The notes: generated from the sequence alone by a model not told the origin. Counted from the stretch's first letter, positions 11,552 to 22,040 are shown. The stretch is DNA of 64,000 bases from Aureibacillus halotolerans (GCF_004363045.1 NZ_SNYJ01000010.1:86269-150268), one strand, 5' to 3'. Numbers and translations are program-made.

Positions 11552-12340
11552 TTGAAGAAACACAACCGCTGGGGCGTATCAGCGCTTCTGATCGGCGTCA
11601 TGCTCGTACTTTCGGGTTGTACCGAAATTAACCAGCCCATAAACGCTGATAGTCAGGGAATTTGGAATGAGTATTTCGTTTATCCACTATCCTGGCTTAT
11701 CACGGAAATAGCAGTATTCTTTAGTGAGAACTATGGATTAGCGATTATCCTCGTCACACTACTGATTCGACTTGTTTTGTTGCCATTGTTTATTAAGCAA
11801 ACGAGAAGCTCCAAAGCAATGCAGGAGATTCAGCCTGAGCTGAAGGAATTGAGAGAGAAATACAAATCAAAGGATCAAAAAACACAGCAGCAGCTTCAAC
11901 AGGAAACGATGAAGTTGTTCCAAGAACGGAAAGTAAATCCGTTAGCTGGGTGTTTACCAGTCGTCATTCAGATGCCAATTTTGCTCGCGTTTTATCACGC
12001 GATTATGCGGACAGGCGAGATTGAAAATCATAATTTCCTTTGGTTTGATCTCGGCGCTTCTGATCCATATTTTATATTGCCGATTATCGCAGGTGTGACC
12101 ACATTCCTTCAGCAGAAGCTAATGATGGCAGGCGCCGCACAGCAAAACCCGCAAATGGTTATGCTCATGTGGATTATGCCGATTATGATCGTTGTGTTCG
12201 CTATTTATTTCCCGGCCGCACTTGCTTTGTACTGGGTAACAGGGAACATCTTCATGATCATCCAAACGTATTTCGTTAAAGGACCAAGCAAAAAGAATAA
12301 AGATGAAGAGCCTGCGAAGGCAGGAGGCGCGAAAAAGTGA
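11552..12340 (+). CDS. yidC: Membrane protein insertase YidC/SpoIIIJ
   Basis: Oxa1/Alb3-family insertase that places proteins in the cytoplasmic membrane, alone or with SecYEG. It starts at TTG 11552 behind TAGGAGGATG. The N-terminus is a lipoprotein signal with lipobox LSGC (Cys 23). After it come five predicted membrane segments, including [18 protein letters not shown] with the conserved positively charged groove Arg, a cytoplasmic coiled region (about residues 90-125) and the segment [20 protein letters not shown]. The gene position next to jag identifies it as the SpoIIIJ type; the paralogue YqjG/YidC2 is elsewhere in such genomes. Confidence 0.96.
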   Translation: MKKHNRWGVSALLIGVMLVLSGCTEINQPINADSQGIWNEYFVYPLSWLITEIAVFFSENYGLAIILVTLLIRLVLLPLFIKQTRSSKAMQEIQPELKELREKYKSKDQKTQQQLQQETMKLFQERKVNPLAGCLPVVIQMPILLAFYHAIMRTGEIENHNFLWFDLGASDPYFILPIIAGVTTFLQQKLMMAGAAQQNPQMVMLMWIMPIMIVVFAIYFPAALALYWVTGNIFMIIQTYFVKGPSKKNKDEEPAKAGGAKK

Positions 12341-13056
12341 GCAAAAAGGTCACGGTGAAAGATCAAACCGTTGATGTTGCAGTCGCATCTGCATTAAAAC
12401 AGCTTGAAGCCACCCGAGACCAAGTGCACATCGACGTCATTCAGGAAGAACGTAAAGGTTTTCTAGGCTTTTTCTCACGCCAGGCCATTGTTGCCGTTTC
12501 ACTTAAGGACGAGCAGCCATCCGAGGATCTCATCCAAGAGGCAGAGCCAGCGAACGAGTTTGAAGTCGATAAGGACGAGCATGTGGATCCTATTATGGCA
12601 ACGCAAGAATACTTGCAAACGATCATCGATGAGATGGGAATTGAAGCTACGGTAGGGGTTGAATCCAAGAAAGATCGTGATGTATGGTTTGATATCCACG
12701 GTGAGCAGTTGGCGATGGTGATTGGGAAGCGCGGTCAAACGCTAAATGCGCTCCAGCAGCTTGCACAGCTTGTCATTAATCAAGTGACAAAGAAATATTA
12801 CGTCGTCATGGTTGATGCAGAAGGCTATCGAGGCAGGCGGAAGGAAACATTGGAGCAACTTGCCATTCGCATGGCGTATAAAGCGAAAACGAGTGGTACG
12901 CCTGTGCAGCTTGAACCGATGCCGTCCTTCGAACGAAAAATCATCCATCATATCCTGCAGCGCTATAAGGGTGTTAATACAGAGTCGCGTGGCAATGAAC
13001 CTCACCGTCATGTTCGAATTACACCGAGAACGAATGCATCCGTGCCAAACAAGTAA
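12337..13056 (+). CDS. jag: RNA-binding protein Jag (KhpB, SpoIIIJ-associated)
   Basis: 239-residue protein with a Jag-N domain (about 1-52), an acidic linker, a KH domain with [13 protein letters not shown] and a C-terminal R3H domain ending RHVRITP. Jag/KhpB binds RNA, in streptococci as a complex with KhpA that affects cell elongation. Start GTG 12337 overlaps the yidC stop by 4 bp, so the two are translationally coupled. Confidence 0.95.
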   Translation: MSKKVTVKDQTVDVAVASALKQLEATRDQVHIDVIQEERKGFLGFFSRQAIVAVSLKDEQPSEDLIQEAEPANEFEVDKDEHVDPIMATQEYLQTIIDEMGIEATVGVESKKDRDVWFDIHGEQLAMVIGKRGQTLNALQQLAQLVINQVTKKYYVVMVDAEGYRGRRKETLEQLAIRMAYKAKTSGTPVQLEPMPSFERKIIHHILQRYKGVNTESRGNEPHRHVRITPRTNASVPNK

Positions 13057-13070
13057 CGTATAAAATGCAA

Positions 13071-13098
13071 AACCGTCCACCGTATGGGCGGTTTTTTT
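13071..13098 (+). terminator. Terminator after jag
   Basis: AACCGTCCA and TGGGCGGTT form a 9-bp stem with one G-T pair, then TTTTT. It ends the rnpA-yidC-jag unit. Confidence 0.85.
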
Positions 13099-13157
13099 GT
13101 GTGGTTTTCCGCCAACGGGCAGCTAGCGTTTTGCGTGCCCTTCACTTGCGATGGGGC

Positions 13158-13208
13158 TTGTGGATAAGTTAAACTAACGGTATACTTGTAAATTGTGCGT
13201 TATCCACA
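13158..13208 (+). promoter_or_regulatory. mnmE promoter overlapped by DnaA boxes
   Basis: -35 TTGTGG (13158-13163), 17-bp spacer, -10 TATACT (13181-13186). A consensus DnaA box (TGTGGATAA, 13159-13167) covers the -35, and another (TTATCCACA, 13200-13208) lies just after the expected transcription start. From memory, the jag-mnmE gap is also a DnaA-binding cluster in B. subtilis. DnaA should therefore repress or tune the mnmE-mnmG-rsmG-noc unit. Confidence 0.75.
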
Positions 13209-13244
13209 GTGGATAACTCTGAACGGTATAAGGAGGTGGGAGAC

Positions 13245-14624
13245 GTGGAGAATGAGACAATTGCAGCCATATCCACACCAATGGGCGAAGGGGCCATTGG
13301 CATTGTCAGACTTAGTGGACCGAAAGCAATTTCGATTGCAGATACTGTGTATCGAGGTGCAACCCCTCTAGCGTCGGTTGCTAGTCATACAATTCATTAC
13401 GGCAAAATCATTGACGCCAAAACAGAACAGCGACTGGAAGAAGTCATGGTGTCCGTAATGAAGGCACCAAAAACGTTTACGAAAGAGGATGTTGTCGAGG
13501 TTAATTGCCATGGTGGCGTTGTTTCCATTCAACGAATCCTGCAGCTATTATTGAGACAAGGAGCACGACTTGCAGAGCCTGGTGAGTTTACAAAACGAGC
13601 TTTTCTTAATGGTCGAATCGACTTATCTCAGGCTGAAGCGGTCATGGATCTGATACGTGCGAAAACCGATCAGGCGATGACAAGTGCGATGCATCAAGTG
13701 GAAGGGCGACTAGCCAACGCGATTGAGACATTGCGTCAGCAAGTGCTTGAAGCGTTGGCGCAGGTCGAGGTGAACATCGACTATCCGGAGTATGATGATG
13801 TCGAGGAAATGACACAGCAAACGCTTGTGACCTATGCGTCTCAAGTGCGTACGTCCATTGATGCCCTGTTAACGACAGCCTCACAAGGCAAAATTTTAAG
13901 AGAAGGTTTGCACACCGCAATCATTGGTCGTCCAAATGTGGGCAAGTCCTCGCTATTGAATAGCCTTGCCCATGATACTCGTGCCATTGTCACGGAAGTT
14001 CCAGGCACCACACGTGACGTCATCGAGGAATATGTCAATGTACGCGGGGTTCCACTCAAGCTCATTGATACAGCGGGAATTCGTGAAACGGAGGACATTG
14101 TTGAACGTATTGGTGTCGAACGGTCTCGAAAGGTTTTGCAGGAAGCAGAGCTCATTTTGCTTGTGATTAATCAAAACGAACCGCTTACTGATGAAGAAGA
14201 ACGATTGTTTGAAGCAACCAAAGAGTTCAATGTGATCGTGATTTTAAATAAAACGGACTTGCCCATAAATGCGGACCGTGAGAGAATCGAGCTACTGGCT
14301 AAAGGACGCCCGATTGTCGCAACCTCACTTTTAAACGAGGAAGGTTTGGAAGCATTGGAGCAGGCGATCGCCTCTCTCTTTTTTGAGAGTGGGGTAGAGA
14401 GCGGTGATTCGACTTATGTGTCGAATTCCCGTCATATCGCACTGCTTCATGAGGCTCGGCAAGCAGTTGAGGATGTCATTCAAGGCGTAGAGAGTGGAAT
14501 GCCCGTGGACATCGTGCAAATTGATATGCAAAAGGCATGGGAGCTACTGGGAGAAATCACAGGCGATACAGTCGGTGAATCGCTTATTGATCAGTTGTTT
14601 TCTCAATTTTGCCTTGGAAAATAA
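13245..14624 (+). CDS. mnmE: tRNA-modifying GTPase MnmE
   Basis: With MnmG it adds the carboxymethylaminomethyl group to U34 of tRNAs. The folate-binding N-terminal domain starts [20 protein letters not shown]; the inserted G domain has [20 protein letters not shown] and NKTD; the C-terminus ends in the invariant FCLGK. I choose GTG 13245 behind AAGGAGG, giving 459 residues, the family length; an extension to 13209 would run through that ribosome site. Transcribed from a promoter overlapped by DnaA boxes. Confidence 0.97.
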   Translation: MENETIAAISTPMGEGAIGIVRLSGPKAISIADTVYRGATPLASVASHTIHYGKIIDAKTEQRLEEVMVSVMKAPKTFTKEDVVEVNCHGGVVSIQRILQLLLRQGARLAEPGEFTKRAFLNGRIDLSQAEAVMDLIRAKTDQAMTSAMHQVEGRLANAIETLRQQVLEALAQVEVNIDYPEYDDVEEMTQQTLVTYASQVRTSIDALLTTASQGKILREGLHTAIIGRPNVGKSSLLNSLAHDTRAIVTEVPGTTRDVIEEYVNVRGVPLKLIDTAGIRETEDIVERIGVERSRKVLQEAELILLVINQNEPLTDEEERLFEATKEFNVIVILNKTDLPINADRERIELLAKGRPIVATSLLNEEGLEALEQAIASLFFESGVESGDSTYVSNSRHIALLHEARQAVEDVIQGVESGMPVDIVQIDMQKAWELLGEITGDTVGESLIDQLFSQFCLGK

Positions 14625-14659
14625 ACGAGAAATGACGATAAATAAAGGAGGACGTTGAC

Positions 14660-16549
14660 ATGTCATATGAAGGCGGACATTATGATGTCATTGTGATAGG
14701 CGCTGGCCACGCAGGCGTGGAAGCAGGGCTAGCCGCTGCAAGAATGGGCGCCAAAACACTGATGCTAACCTTAAATCTCGATATGGTCGCATTTATGCCG
14801 TGCAATCCTTCGATTGGTGGACCGGCAAAGGGGATTGTTGTTCGGGAAATTGATGCCCTTGGCGGAGAAATGGCGAAAACGATTGATAAAACGTATATTC
14901 AAATGCGAATGCTCAACACACGTAAAGGACCTGCTGTAAGGGCGTTGCGTGCACAAGCAGATAAGTTTAGCTATCAGCATGAAATGAAAAAAACACTCGA
15001 AAATGAGCCAAACTTAACGTTGCGGCAAGGCATGGTTGAGGAGCTGTTGATTGAGGACGGGGAATGCAAAGGGGTTCTGACACAAACGGGTGCCACCTAC
15101 ACCGCTTCGTCCACCGTGATTACGACTGGAACGTTTTTGCGCGGTGAAATTATTCTTGGGTCACTAAAATATTCGAGTGGACCAAACAATCAGCAACCGT
15201 CCATCAAGCTGTCTGAGCATCTGGAGCGTCTTGGGTTTGATCTCGTCAGATTTAAAACAGGGACGCCACCAAGAGTCAATGGGCACACCATTGATTATTC
15301 CAAAACGGAAGAACAGCCGGGGGACGAAGAGTTACGAGCATTTTCTTACGATACGGTAGACTTCATTACCAATCAGATTCCATGCTGGCTCACCTACACG
15401 TCGGAAAGAACGCATCAAATCATTGACGAAAACTTACATCTTTCGCCAATGTATTCTGGTATGATTAAAGGGACAGGTCCGAGGTATTGTCCGTCAATTG
15501 AAGACAAAATTGTTCGGTTTAACGACAAGCCACGGCATCAAATTTTCCTTGAGCCTGAAGGACGTAATACAAACGAGGTTTATGTACAGGGGCTTTCTAC
15601 AAGCTTGCCAGAGCATGTCCAACGTGACATGCTGAAGACAATTGGCGGGTTGGAAAACGTGGAAATGATGCGCCCAGGATATGCCATTGAGTACGATGCG
15701 ATTGTGCCTACTCAATTGTGGCCGACGCTTGAAACGAAAAAAATTGCCTGTTTGTTTACAGCTGGTCAAATCAATGGCACATCAGGCTATGAGGAAGCCG
15801 CTGGACAAGGCATTATGGCAGGAATTAACGCGGGTCGGAAGGCTTTAGGACGTGACCCTGTTATTCTCGATCGTGCACAGGCCTACATTGGCGTTTTGAT
15901 TGACGATCTTGTCACAAAAGGAACGAATGAGCCTTACCGTTTGCTGACATCAAGAGCTGAATATCGCTTGCTGCTTCGTCATGACAATGCCGATTTGCGT
16001 TTAACGGAGTTAGGGTATGAGCTCGGCATGATTTCTGACGAGCGGTATGAAGGATTTACGCAAAAAAGAGAAGCGGTCGAACGCGAGAAAAAACGATTGT
16101 ATCAACGTATCCTTAAGCCTACCGAAGAGCTTCAGGAGCTCGTTCAAACATTGGGCGGCAGCCCTTTGAAGGATGGCGTTCGGGCGTCAGATTTTCTAAA
16201 GCGTCCGGAAGTTCACTACGCGCATATCGAAGCAGTAGCACCCGCTGAAGAGCCTGTACTAGCCGATGTCGCGGAACAGGTTGAGATTCAAATTAAATAT
16301 GAAGGTTATATTGAGAAATCAATGCAACAAGTTGAAAAAATGAAAAAGATGGACCTGAAAAAGGTTCCTTTGGATATTGACTATGCGGCCATTAAAGGGC
16401 TAGCGAATGAAGCAAAGCAAAAGCTCCAAGAGGTACGACCGTTGTCTGTTGGTCAGGCATCCCGCATTTCAGGCGTTAACCCAGCAGACGTATCGATTTT
16501 GCTCGTCTATCTCGAGCAAGGTCGTATCGCAAAGGTGTCCAATCAGTAG
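14660..16549 (+). CDS. mnmG: tRNA uridine-5-carboxymethylaminomethyl synthase MnmG
   Basis: FAD- and NADH-dependent partner of MnmE in U34 modification. The dinucleotide-binding motif [10 protein letters not shown] (residues 14-23) and the [11 protein letters not shown] segment holding a catalytic Cys are present, as is the C-terminal helical tail that contacts MnmE. 629 residues is typical. It follows mnmE by 35 bp with AAAGGAGG before ATG 14660. Confidence 0.97.
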   Translation: MSYEGGHYDVIVIGAGHAGVEAGLAAARMGAKTLMLTLNLDMVAFMPCNPSIGGPAKGIVVREIDALGGEMAKTIDKTYIQMRMLNTRKGPAVRALRAQADKFSYQHEMKKTLENEPNLTLRQGMVEELLIEDGECKGVLTQTGATYTASSTVITTGTFLRGEIILGSLKYSSGPNNQQPSIKLSEHLERLGFDLVRFKTGTPPRVNGHTIDYSKTEEQPGDEELRAFSYDTVDFITNQIPCWLTYTSERTHQIIDENLHLSPMYSGMIKGTGPRYCPSIEDKIVRFNDKPRHQIFLEPEGRNTNEVYVQGLSTSLPEHVQRDMLKTIGGLENVEMMRPGYAIEYDAIVPTQLWPTLETKKIACLFTAGQINGTSGYEEAAGQGIMAGINAGRKALGRDPVILDRAQAYIGVLIDDLVTKGTNEPYRLLTSRAEYRLLLRHDNADLRLTELGYELGMISDERYEGFTQKREAVEREKKRLYQRILKPTEELQELVQTLGGSPLKDGVRASDFLKRPEVHYAHIEAVAPAEEPVLADVAEQVEIQIKYEGYIEKSMQQVEKMKKMDLKKVPLDIDYAAIKGLANEAKQKLQEVRPLSVGQASRISGVNPADVSILLVYLEQGRIAKVSNQ

Positions 16550-16567
16550 TAAAGAAAGGGTCATCAC

Positions 16568-17284
16568 ATGACAGGCGAAACTTTTGAACGGCTGGTCGGA
16601 GAGATGGGCATCCGCCTTACCTCCGAACAGCTGCAGCAATTCCAACACTATTATGCCATTCTTGTTGAATGGAATGAGGTCATGAACTTGACATCCATCA
16701 CTGAAGAGGGTGAGGTGTACGAGAAGCATTTCTATGATTCGTTAACGCCAACTCAATTCATTGATTTCTCCAAGGTGACTTCCATTTGTGATGTCGGCTC
16801 AGGCGCAGGTTTTCCTGGCATCCCATTAAAAATATGTTTCCCGCATCTGCAATTAACGATTGTAGATTCATTGCAAAAACGCATTGGATTTCTAAACCAT
16901 CTATCGGTACAGCTTGGGTTGAACAATGTGGCGCTCTATCATGATAGAGCTGAGTTTTTCGGACGAAAAGAAGGCATTCGAGAGTCGTTTGATGTCGTCA
17001 CATCACGAGCTGTCGCTCGCATGTCGGTGCTTTCCGAGTTTTGTCTTCCTCTTGTGAAAAAAGGAGGCACGTTTATGGCTTTAAAAGGATCTCGAGCGAA
17101 CGATGAGCTCACTGAAGGCCAGGCGGCTATTCACCTTCTTGGTGGTGAGTTAGAGGACATCCACACGCTTGAACTGCCAATAGAGAAAAGTGTTCGAACC
17201 ATTGTGACCGTCAAGAAAAAGCGTCTGACGCCAAAAAAATATCCCAGAAAAGCTGGCCTTCCCAACAGATCTCCGTTATCGTAA
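16568..17284 (+). CDS. rsmG: 16S rRNA (guanine527-N7)-methyltransferase
   Basis: SAM-dependent enzyme that methylates G527 of 16S rRNA; loss gives low-level streptomycin resistance in several bacteria. The SAM site reads [15 protein letters not shown], followed by [12 protein letters not shown]. The 238 residues fit, and the sequence ends in a basic, Pro-rich tail. It lies 18 bp after mnmG and ends immediately before parS. Confidence 0.96.
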   Translation: MTGETFERLVGEMGIRLTSEQLQQFQHYYAILVEWNEVMNLTSITEEGEVYEKHFYDSLTPTQFIDFSKVTSICDVGSGAGFPGIPLKICFPHLQLTIVDSLQKRIGFLNHLSVQLGLNNVALYHDRAEFFGRKEGIRESFDVVTSRAVARMSVLSEFCLPLVKKGGTFMALKGSRANDELTEGQAAIHLLGGELEDIHTLELPIEKSVRTIVTVKKKRLTPKKYPRKAGLPNRSPLS

Positions 17285-17285
17285 G

Positions 17286-17301
17286 CGTTTCACGTGAAAC
17301 A
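17286..17301. other. parS: parS centromere site
   Basis: CGTTTCACGTGAAACA matches the Bacillus parS palindrome TGTTTCACGTGAAACA at 15 of 16 positions. Spo0J/ParB should load here and spread; its neighbours are noc, soj and spo0J. It sits in the rsmG-noc gap about 8 kb from oriC. Confidence 0.9.
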
Positions 17302-17347
17302 TGGGACAGGAAGTAAGATGGGGGAGTTTTTACGAGGTGGTGAGGAA

Positions 17348-18205
17348 ATGAAGCATCCGTTTTCTCGTTTGTTTGGAATTGGGGACAAGCCGCCCCATGA
17401 GGAAGCGCAGGAAGAAGAGCAGGCAAATGAAGAAGTCAGGCAGATCCCTGTCGAAAGTATAGTTCCTAATCAATTTCAGCCTCGAACGGTGTTTATTGAT
17501 GAGAAAATTATTGAGCTAGCGCAAACGATTCATACCCATGGCATCATTCAGCCGATTGTCGTTCGTCCAATGGCCGATGACCGCTTTGAAATCATTGCAG
17601 GTGAACGTCGTTGGAGAGCTGTCTCAAAGCTCGGCTGGACAGAGGTCCCGGCTATTGTGAAAACGTTTGATGACAAGCAGACGGCTTCTGTGGCATTAAT
17701 TGAGAACCTCCAACGAGAGGAATTGACGGTCATCGAGGAAGCACGAGCCTATCAACGTCTTCTTGAGCTTCATGAATTAACACAGGAAGCACTGGCTCAG
17801 CGCCTTGGAAAAGGGCAGTCAACCATTGCGAATAAGTTAAGGCTTTTAAAGTTGCCTTCATCCATTCAAGAGGCGCTATTGGCGAAAGAAATTACAGAAC
17901 GTCACGCCCGTGCAATGATTGGCTTGAAAAATGAAGAGAATCAGCTCAAGCTGCTCCAAGAGATCATCGAAAAGCAGTTAAACGTCAAGCAGACTGAAGA
18001 GTGGATTCAACGATTACGCGAACAGACAGAGAAAAAAGCCGCGCCAAAGCCGAAAAGAAAAGCCTATAGCCGTGATATGCGCTTGGCGATGAACACCATT
18101 CGTCAATCATTGGACATGGTCACTGAAAATGGGCTTGACATTGATACAGACGAAGAAGAATTTGAGGAATACTATCAGTTTATTATCAAGATTCCAAAGA
18201 AGTAA
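17348..18205 (+). CDS. noc: Nucleoid occlusion protein Noc
   Basis: ParB paralogue that binds NBS sites and blocks division over the nucleoid. The N-terminus [14 protein letters not shown] is the membrane-targeting amphipathic helix typical of Noc and absent in Spo0J. The CTPase domain carries GERRWRA and ENLQRE; the helix-turn-helix reads [23 protein letters not shown] 17348 follows GAGGTGGTGAGGAA, giving 285 residues, near B. subtilis Noc (283). The likely parent gene spo0J is 1 kb downstream. Confidence 0.95.
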   Translation: MKHPFSRLFGIGDKPPHEEAQEEEQANEEVRQIPVESIVPNQFQPRTVFIDEKIIELAQTIHTHGIIQPIVVRPMADDRFEIIAGERRWRAVSKLGWTEVPAIVKTFDDKQTASVALIENLQREELTVIEEARAYQRLLELHELTQEALAQRLGKGQSTIANKLRLLKLPSSIQEALLAKEITERHARAMIGLKNEENQLKLLQEIIEKQLNVKQTEEWIQRLREQTEKKAAPKPKRKAYSRDMRLAMNTIRQSLDMVTENGLDIDTDEEEFEEYYQFIIKIPKK

Positions 18206-18211
18206 CTAGTG

Positions 18212-18239
18212 CCCATCCATTTCTACGGATGGGTTTTTT
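18212..18239 (+). terminator. Terminator after noc
   Basis: CCCATCC and GGATGGG form a stem followed by six T, a few bases after the noc stop. It separates noc from soj-spo0J. Confidence 0.9.
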
Positions 18240-18400
18240 GTTTTGTGCTCGTCTTTCGTAAATTGACATGAGAAAGTTATATTAGATTCGGGTAAGAACA
18301 TGATAGAATAGAAGAAAGAGATTGAAAAACGCCTCGAAACAGACACACAGGCCGGATGCTGTCGAGGATTGTAGCAAGTGAAGGTAGGTGACCACACGCT

Positions 18401-19162
18401 GTGGCAAAAATTATGGCTGTCGCCAATCAAAAAGGCGGCGTTGGCAAGACAACCACCTCTGTTAACTTGAGTGCCTGTTTAGCCTATGCTGGCAAAAAGG
18501 TGCTTCTTGTTGATATCGATCCACAAGGCAATGCGACGAGCGGCGCAGGTGTGGACAAGGCGGATGTTGATCAGTGCATTTACGATGTATTAGCGGATGA
18601 CGTTGAAACGCATCTTGTAATACAGTCCTCAAGTGTAGAAAATCTTGATGTCATTCCTGCCACGATTCAGTTGGCTGGTGCAGAAATTGAACTTGTTCCA
18701 ACGATTTCACGAGAAGTACGTTTGAAGCGTGCATTGGATCAAATTAGTAGCCGTTATGATTACATTATTATTGATTGTCCACCTTCATTAGGGCTTCTTA
18801 CTATTAATGCCTTGACGGCTTCAGAGTCCGTCATTATTCCTGTTCAATGTGAATATTACGCGCTTGAAGGGCTGAGCCAATTGCTCAATACAGTGCGACT
18901 TGTGCAAAAGCATCTGAATAAGTCCTTAATGATTGAAGGCGTATTGCTGACAATGCTCGATGCTCGGACGAACTTAGGTATTCAAGTCATTGATGAAGTC
19001 AAAAAATATTTTCAGGAAAAAGTGTACCAAACGATTATTCCACGCAATGTACGCCTGGGCGAGGCGCCCAGTCATGGGAAACCCATCATTATTTATGATC
19101 CGAAATCAAGAGGAGCCGATGTATACTTAGATTTTGCGAAGGAAGTGATGGCCAATGGCTAG
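18401..19162 (+). CDS. soj: Chromosome-partitioning ATPase Soj (ParA)
   Basis: Deviant Walker ATPase that works with Spo0J in origin segregation and regulates DnaA. The motif KGGVGKTT lies at residues 11-18, followed by DIDPQGNAT and IIIDCPPSLGLL. 253 residues is the family length. Start GTG 18401 with GGTAGGTGA upstream. Overlaps spo0J by 8 bp. Confidence 0.97.
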   Translation: MAKIMAVANQKGGVGKTTTSVNLSACLAYAGKKVLLVDIDPQGNATSGAGVDKADVDQCIYDVLADDVETHLVIQSSSVENLDVIPATIQLAGAEIELVPTISREVRLKRALDQISSRYDYIIIDCPPSLGLLTINALTASESVIIPVQCEYYALEGLSQLLNTVRLVQKHLNKSLMIEGVLLTMLDARTNLGIQVIDEVKKYFQEKVYQTIIPRNVRLGEAPSHGKPIIIYDPKSRGADVYLDFAKEVMANG

Positions 19163-20000
19163 AGGTTTAGGCAAAGGAATCGGTGCTTTTTTTCCAGAGG
19201 CACAGCCTGGTGAAGAGGATTCGGTGCAACAGCTAGCTATGACAGCTTTACGCCCTAATCCTTACCAGCCCCGCAAGCATTTTGATAAACAGGCACTACA
19301 CGAATTGGCTGAGTCGATTAAAACACACGGCGTCCTACAACCCATCATTGTTCGTAAAAGCATCAAGGGCTACGATATTGTGGCGGGAGAGCGTCGATTT
19401 AGAGCAAGCCAAGAGGCAGGCGTTTCGGACATTCCAGCGATCGTCAGAGAGATGACCGATCAGCAGATGATGGAGCTGGCATTGCTTGAGAACTTGCAAC
19501 GGGAAGACCTTTCGCCCATTGAGGAAGCAAGCGCCTACCAAAAATTGATGGAGGAGCTGTCGCTCACTCAGGAGCAGCTAGCTGCCCGTTTAGGCAAAAG
19601 TAGGCCCCATATTGCGAACCACTTGCGCTTATTGACGCTACCAACTTATGCAAGAGAGCTGATTGAACAGAAAAAGCTAAGCATGGGTCACGGTCGAGCG
19701 TTGCTTGGTTTGAAAAACAAGCGAAAGCTAAAGCCTTTGATTACAAAGGTGGAAAAGGATCAGATCAATGTGCGTCAGCTAGAGCAGCTTATTCAAAAAA
19801 TGAATCAGCAAGGACAGCGTGATGCAAAAAAACCAGCGCCACAAACTGCGTATATCAAGGAACGTGAAGGGTATTTGCGCGAGAGGTTTGGCACGGCGGT
19901 ACACATCTCACAAAATCAGAAAAAAGGCAAAATCGAAATTGAGTTTTACTCGAATGAGGATCTGCAGCGTATTCTAGAGATGTTACACGAAGAGTCTTAA
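19155..20000 (+). CDS. spo0J: Chromosome-partitioning protein Spo0J (ParB)
   Basis: CTP-dependent DNA clamp that loads at parS and recruits SMC. The sequence shows the N-terminal Soj-activating stretch MARGLGKGIGAFFP, the CTP-binding GERRFRA box and ENLQRE, and the helix-turn-helix LTQEQLAARLGKSRPHIANH. 281 residues. ATG 19155 overlaps soj. Unlike B. subtilis I did not find a parS inside the gene itself. Confidence 0.96.
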   Translation: MARGLGKGIGAFFPEAQPGEEDSVQQLAMTALRPNPYQPRKHFDKQALHELAESIKTHGVLQPIIVRKSIKGYDIVAGERRFRASQEAGVSDIPAIVREMTDQQMMELALLENLQREDLSPIEEASAYQKLMEELSLTQEQLAARLGKSRPHIANHLRLLTLPTYARELIEQKKLSMGHGRALLGLKNKRKLKPLITKVEKDQINVRQLEQLIQKMNQQGQRDAKKPAPQTAYIKEREGYLRERFGTAVHISQNQKKGKIEIEFYSNEDLQRILEMLHEES

Positions 20001-20007
20001 TCTATTT

Positions 20008-20039
20008 ATCTCCCGGAGCCACAGCAGGGAGATTTTTTT
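20008..20039 (+). terminator. Terminator after spo0J
   Basis: ATCTCCC and GGGAGAT form a 7-bp stem with a 12-base loop, followed by six T. Confidence 0.85.
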
Positions 20040-20078
20040 CATCTGAAAGACGTCATTATGTACGGGGCAAATAACAAA

Positions 20079-20174
20079 AGTGTCCGAAAATGAAGTGGAA
20101 GTGCCCGAAATAAGGGAAGAAGTGTCCGAAAAAGAGGCGAAAGTGTCCGAAATAAGGGACCAAGTGCCCGAAAA
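20079..20174. repeat. 21-bp-period motif array 1 (AAGTGYCCGAAA)
   Basis: AGTG(T/C)CCGAAA begins at 20079, 20100, 20121, 20142 and 20163, spaced exactly 21 bp, with variable bases between cores. Because 21 is a multiple of 3 it can be read as heptads (VSEKEAK VSEIRDQ and so on), but the same motif lies in non-coding gaps at 45.7 and 47.8 kb, so I treat it as an intergenic array, not protein. Confidence 0.85.
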
Positions 20175-20202
20175 GTCATTAGAAAGAAAAGAGGTCGATT
20201 TT

Positions 20203-21363
20203 ATGATTTATCTTGATCACGCAGCAACATCATTTCCGAAGCCCCCAGCTGTCATTGAAGCTGTGACGGATGCATTGACCAATACGGCAGCCAATCCTGG
20301 CAGAGGGAGCTATGCACTTGCGCGTCAAGCGGATACGGTGGTTGATCGCACGCGCCAAGCCGTGAAAACCTTTTTTTCCATGCCGCCGAGTGGGCATGTG
20401 CTCTTTTTTCCGCATGCGACCGGCGCTTTGAACCAAGTCATTAAAGGCTTCCCCTTCGAACCAGGGGACCATGTCATTACGACGTCTCTTGAACACAATG
20501 CGGTGCGGCGACCGCTTGGTTTTCTGGAAGCAGACGGCATGATTTCGGTATCGAAAGTGCCATGGCAGGAAACAACGGATGCTATTTTGGAAAAGGTGGA
20601 AGACGCATTGCGCTTGCACACAAAAATGCTCATCGTTACGCACGGCTCCAATGTGACGGGGGATATTTGGCCGATTCAAGCCCTTGGTGAGCTTGCGGAG
20701 GCACACGGCATCTGCTTTGTCGTCGATGCTTCACAAACGGCGGGGTTTCTATCAATTAACATGGAAACGGCGGGGATGGATTTTCTTGTCGCCCCAGGAC
20801 ACAAAGGACTGCTCGGTCCGCAGGGGACAGGTATTCTGCTCGCCAAAAGTGATGCGTATGACCTTCTGCCCCAGCAGCATGGAGGAACTGGGGATTCCTC
20901 TGAATCAATGGGATTACCTCAGGAATGGCCGGGGCGTTTTGAGAGTGGGACAATGAATGTCGCAGGTATTGCCGGGCTATACGCGGGATTGAAGGTGCTT
21001 CAAGAGCACGGATTGGATGAACTTCAACGGGAGAAGCAAACGTTGACGACCCAATGTGTTGAAGGCTTACGAGCGATGAACCATGTCACGGTGTACGGGC
21101 ATCGATCAGAACAAATCGCTTTACCAGTCGTTTTGTTTTCGATTGCTGATGTTGACGCGCAAGAAGCCGCAATGATTCTTGACCAATCGTATGAGATTGC
21201 TGTTCGAGCAGGGCTCCATTGTGCACCAGATGCGCATAAGTGGGCAAAGACGCCCGCAGGCGGTGGCCTACGGGCGAGTTTTGGATGGTCCACGTCAAAA
21301 GACGATATTGAGGCGCTATTGAAGGCTGTGTCTGACATAATTCAAGCGTATCATGGTGCTTGA
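20203..21363 (+). CDS. Cysteine desulfurase family aminotransferase class V enzyme
   Basis: PLP-dependent fold-type I enzyme of the NifS/SufS-like group. It begins YLDHAATSFPKP, has TTSLEHNAVRRP, the cofactor-aspartate region VVDASQTAGF, the PLP lysine in APGHKGLLGPQG and the C-terminal segment VRAGLHCAPDAHK with the presumed catalytic Cys. 386 residues from ATG 20203. This matches the EF2568-like cysteine desulfurase family, for which the in vivo sulfur acceptor is unclear. A longer reading starting at 20080 would add 41 residues consisting of the 21-bp repeat array; I reject it. Its 3' end overlaps the convergent yyaC by 13 bp. Confidence 0.88.
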   Translation: MIYLDHAATSFPKPPAVIEAVTDALTNTAANPGRGSYALARQADTVVDRTRQAVKTFFSMPPSGHVLFFPHATGALNQVIKGFPFEPGDHVITTSLEHNAVRRPLGFLEADGMISVSKVPWQETTDAILEKVEDALRLHTKMLIVTHGSNVTGDIWPIQALGELAEAHGICFVVDASQTAGFLSINMETAGMDFLVAPGHKGLLGPQGTGILLAKSDAYDLLPQQHGGTGDSSESMGLPQEWPGRFESGTMNVAGIAGLYAGLKVLQEHGLDELQREKQTLTTQCVEGLRAMNHVTVYGHRSEQIALPVVLFSIADVDAQEAAMILDQSYEIAVRAGLHCAPDAHKWAKTPAGGGLRASFGWSTSKDDIEALLKAVSDIIQAYHGA

Positions 21364-22040
21364 TAGGGGTCCTTCGCTTGCGACGACTCAAGAGTAGCAG
21401 CACTTGACACTCGATACGCCGCCTTCATACTTTCCCTTAAAAGCTTTGAATTGTTCTCAGAAGGCGCTTGTTCAAGCAGCCATTGATCCCACATGGCCAT
21501 GCCCGCTGAAATTAATTGGGCGAGGGACATCACGGTATGAAGGCGTGTGTTTTGCAGGACAAAAAACTCCATAAAACCACTGACATTCACAATGCCATTG
21601 ATGTGCACGTCCCCAACCTCTGGAAGCTGCTTCTGCACGCCTGCCCCAGGCTTTAATGCCCCTTCTCCAACCGCCGCAAAACCTACAGATTGTATTTTTC
21701 CAAGACACGCATCGACCGCCACGACAAAAGGCTTGTGATGGGTTTCATGAATCTGTGTAAGCCTTTCTTCGAGATTGACGGCATGAACAGGATCGCCAAG
21801 CGTCCCATACACATGAAGCACTTCGGGGGCCTTGTCTAGAAGCAACGAACCTGACAATGGTCCTAAGGAATCCCCAGTGGAGCGATCTGTACCGATAAAC
21901 ACGATAACAATATCCTGAGAAGGTAAAGGCTGAGCGAGGCGTTGAAGCAGCATAGCTAGCTTTTGTGGGCCTTCCTCGTCTTCGTAATGCACATAATTGC
22001 TTTTGCCTCGTTTTGTGAAAAATTTCGTCCGTAGATTCAT
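21351..22040 (-). CDS. yyaC: Spore protease-like protein YyaC (DUF1256)
   Basis: 229-residue protein of the GPR-like fold, with the motifs IGTDRSTGDSLGPLSG, YGTLGDPVHAVNLEE and VDACLGK. In B. subtilis yyaC is a sporulation gene next to spo0J. Its presence points to an endospore former. Convergent with the cysteine desulfurase-like gene, overlapping by 13 bp at the stop codons. ATG 22040 follows GCAGGAGGAATTTCT. Confidence 0.92.
   Translation of the reverse strand: MNLRTKFFTKRGKSNYVHYEDEEGPQKLAMLLQRLAQPLPSQDIVIVFIGTDRSTGDSLGPLSGSLLLDKAPEVLHVYGTLGDPVHAVNLEERLTQIHETHHKPFVVAVDACLGKIQSVGFAAVGEGALKPGAGVQKQLPEVGDVHINGIVNVSGFMEFFVLQNTRLHTVMSLAQLISAGMAMWDQWLLEQAPSENNSKLLRESMKAAYRVSSAATLESSQAKDPYQAP

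Noticed and set aside
20079..20174. CRISPR array
   Set aside because: Cores of about 12 bp with 9-bp spacers are far too short and no cas genes are present. The same holds for the arrays at 45.7 and 47.8 kb and the 74-bp tRNA-spacer repeat.
20080..20202. 41-residue N-terminal extension of the cysteine desulfurase-like gene made of heptads (VSEKEAK, VSEIRDQ)
   Set aside because: It is the in-frame reading of the 21-bp intergenic motif array; the enzyme family starts at YLDHAAT, and the same motif occurs in clear non-coding gaps.
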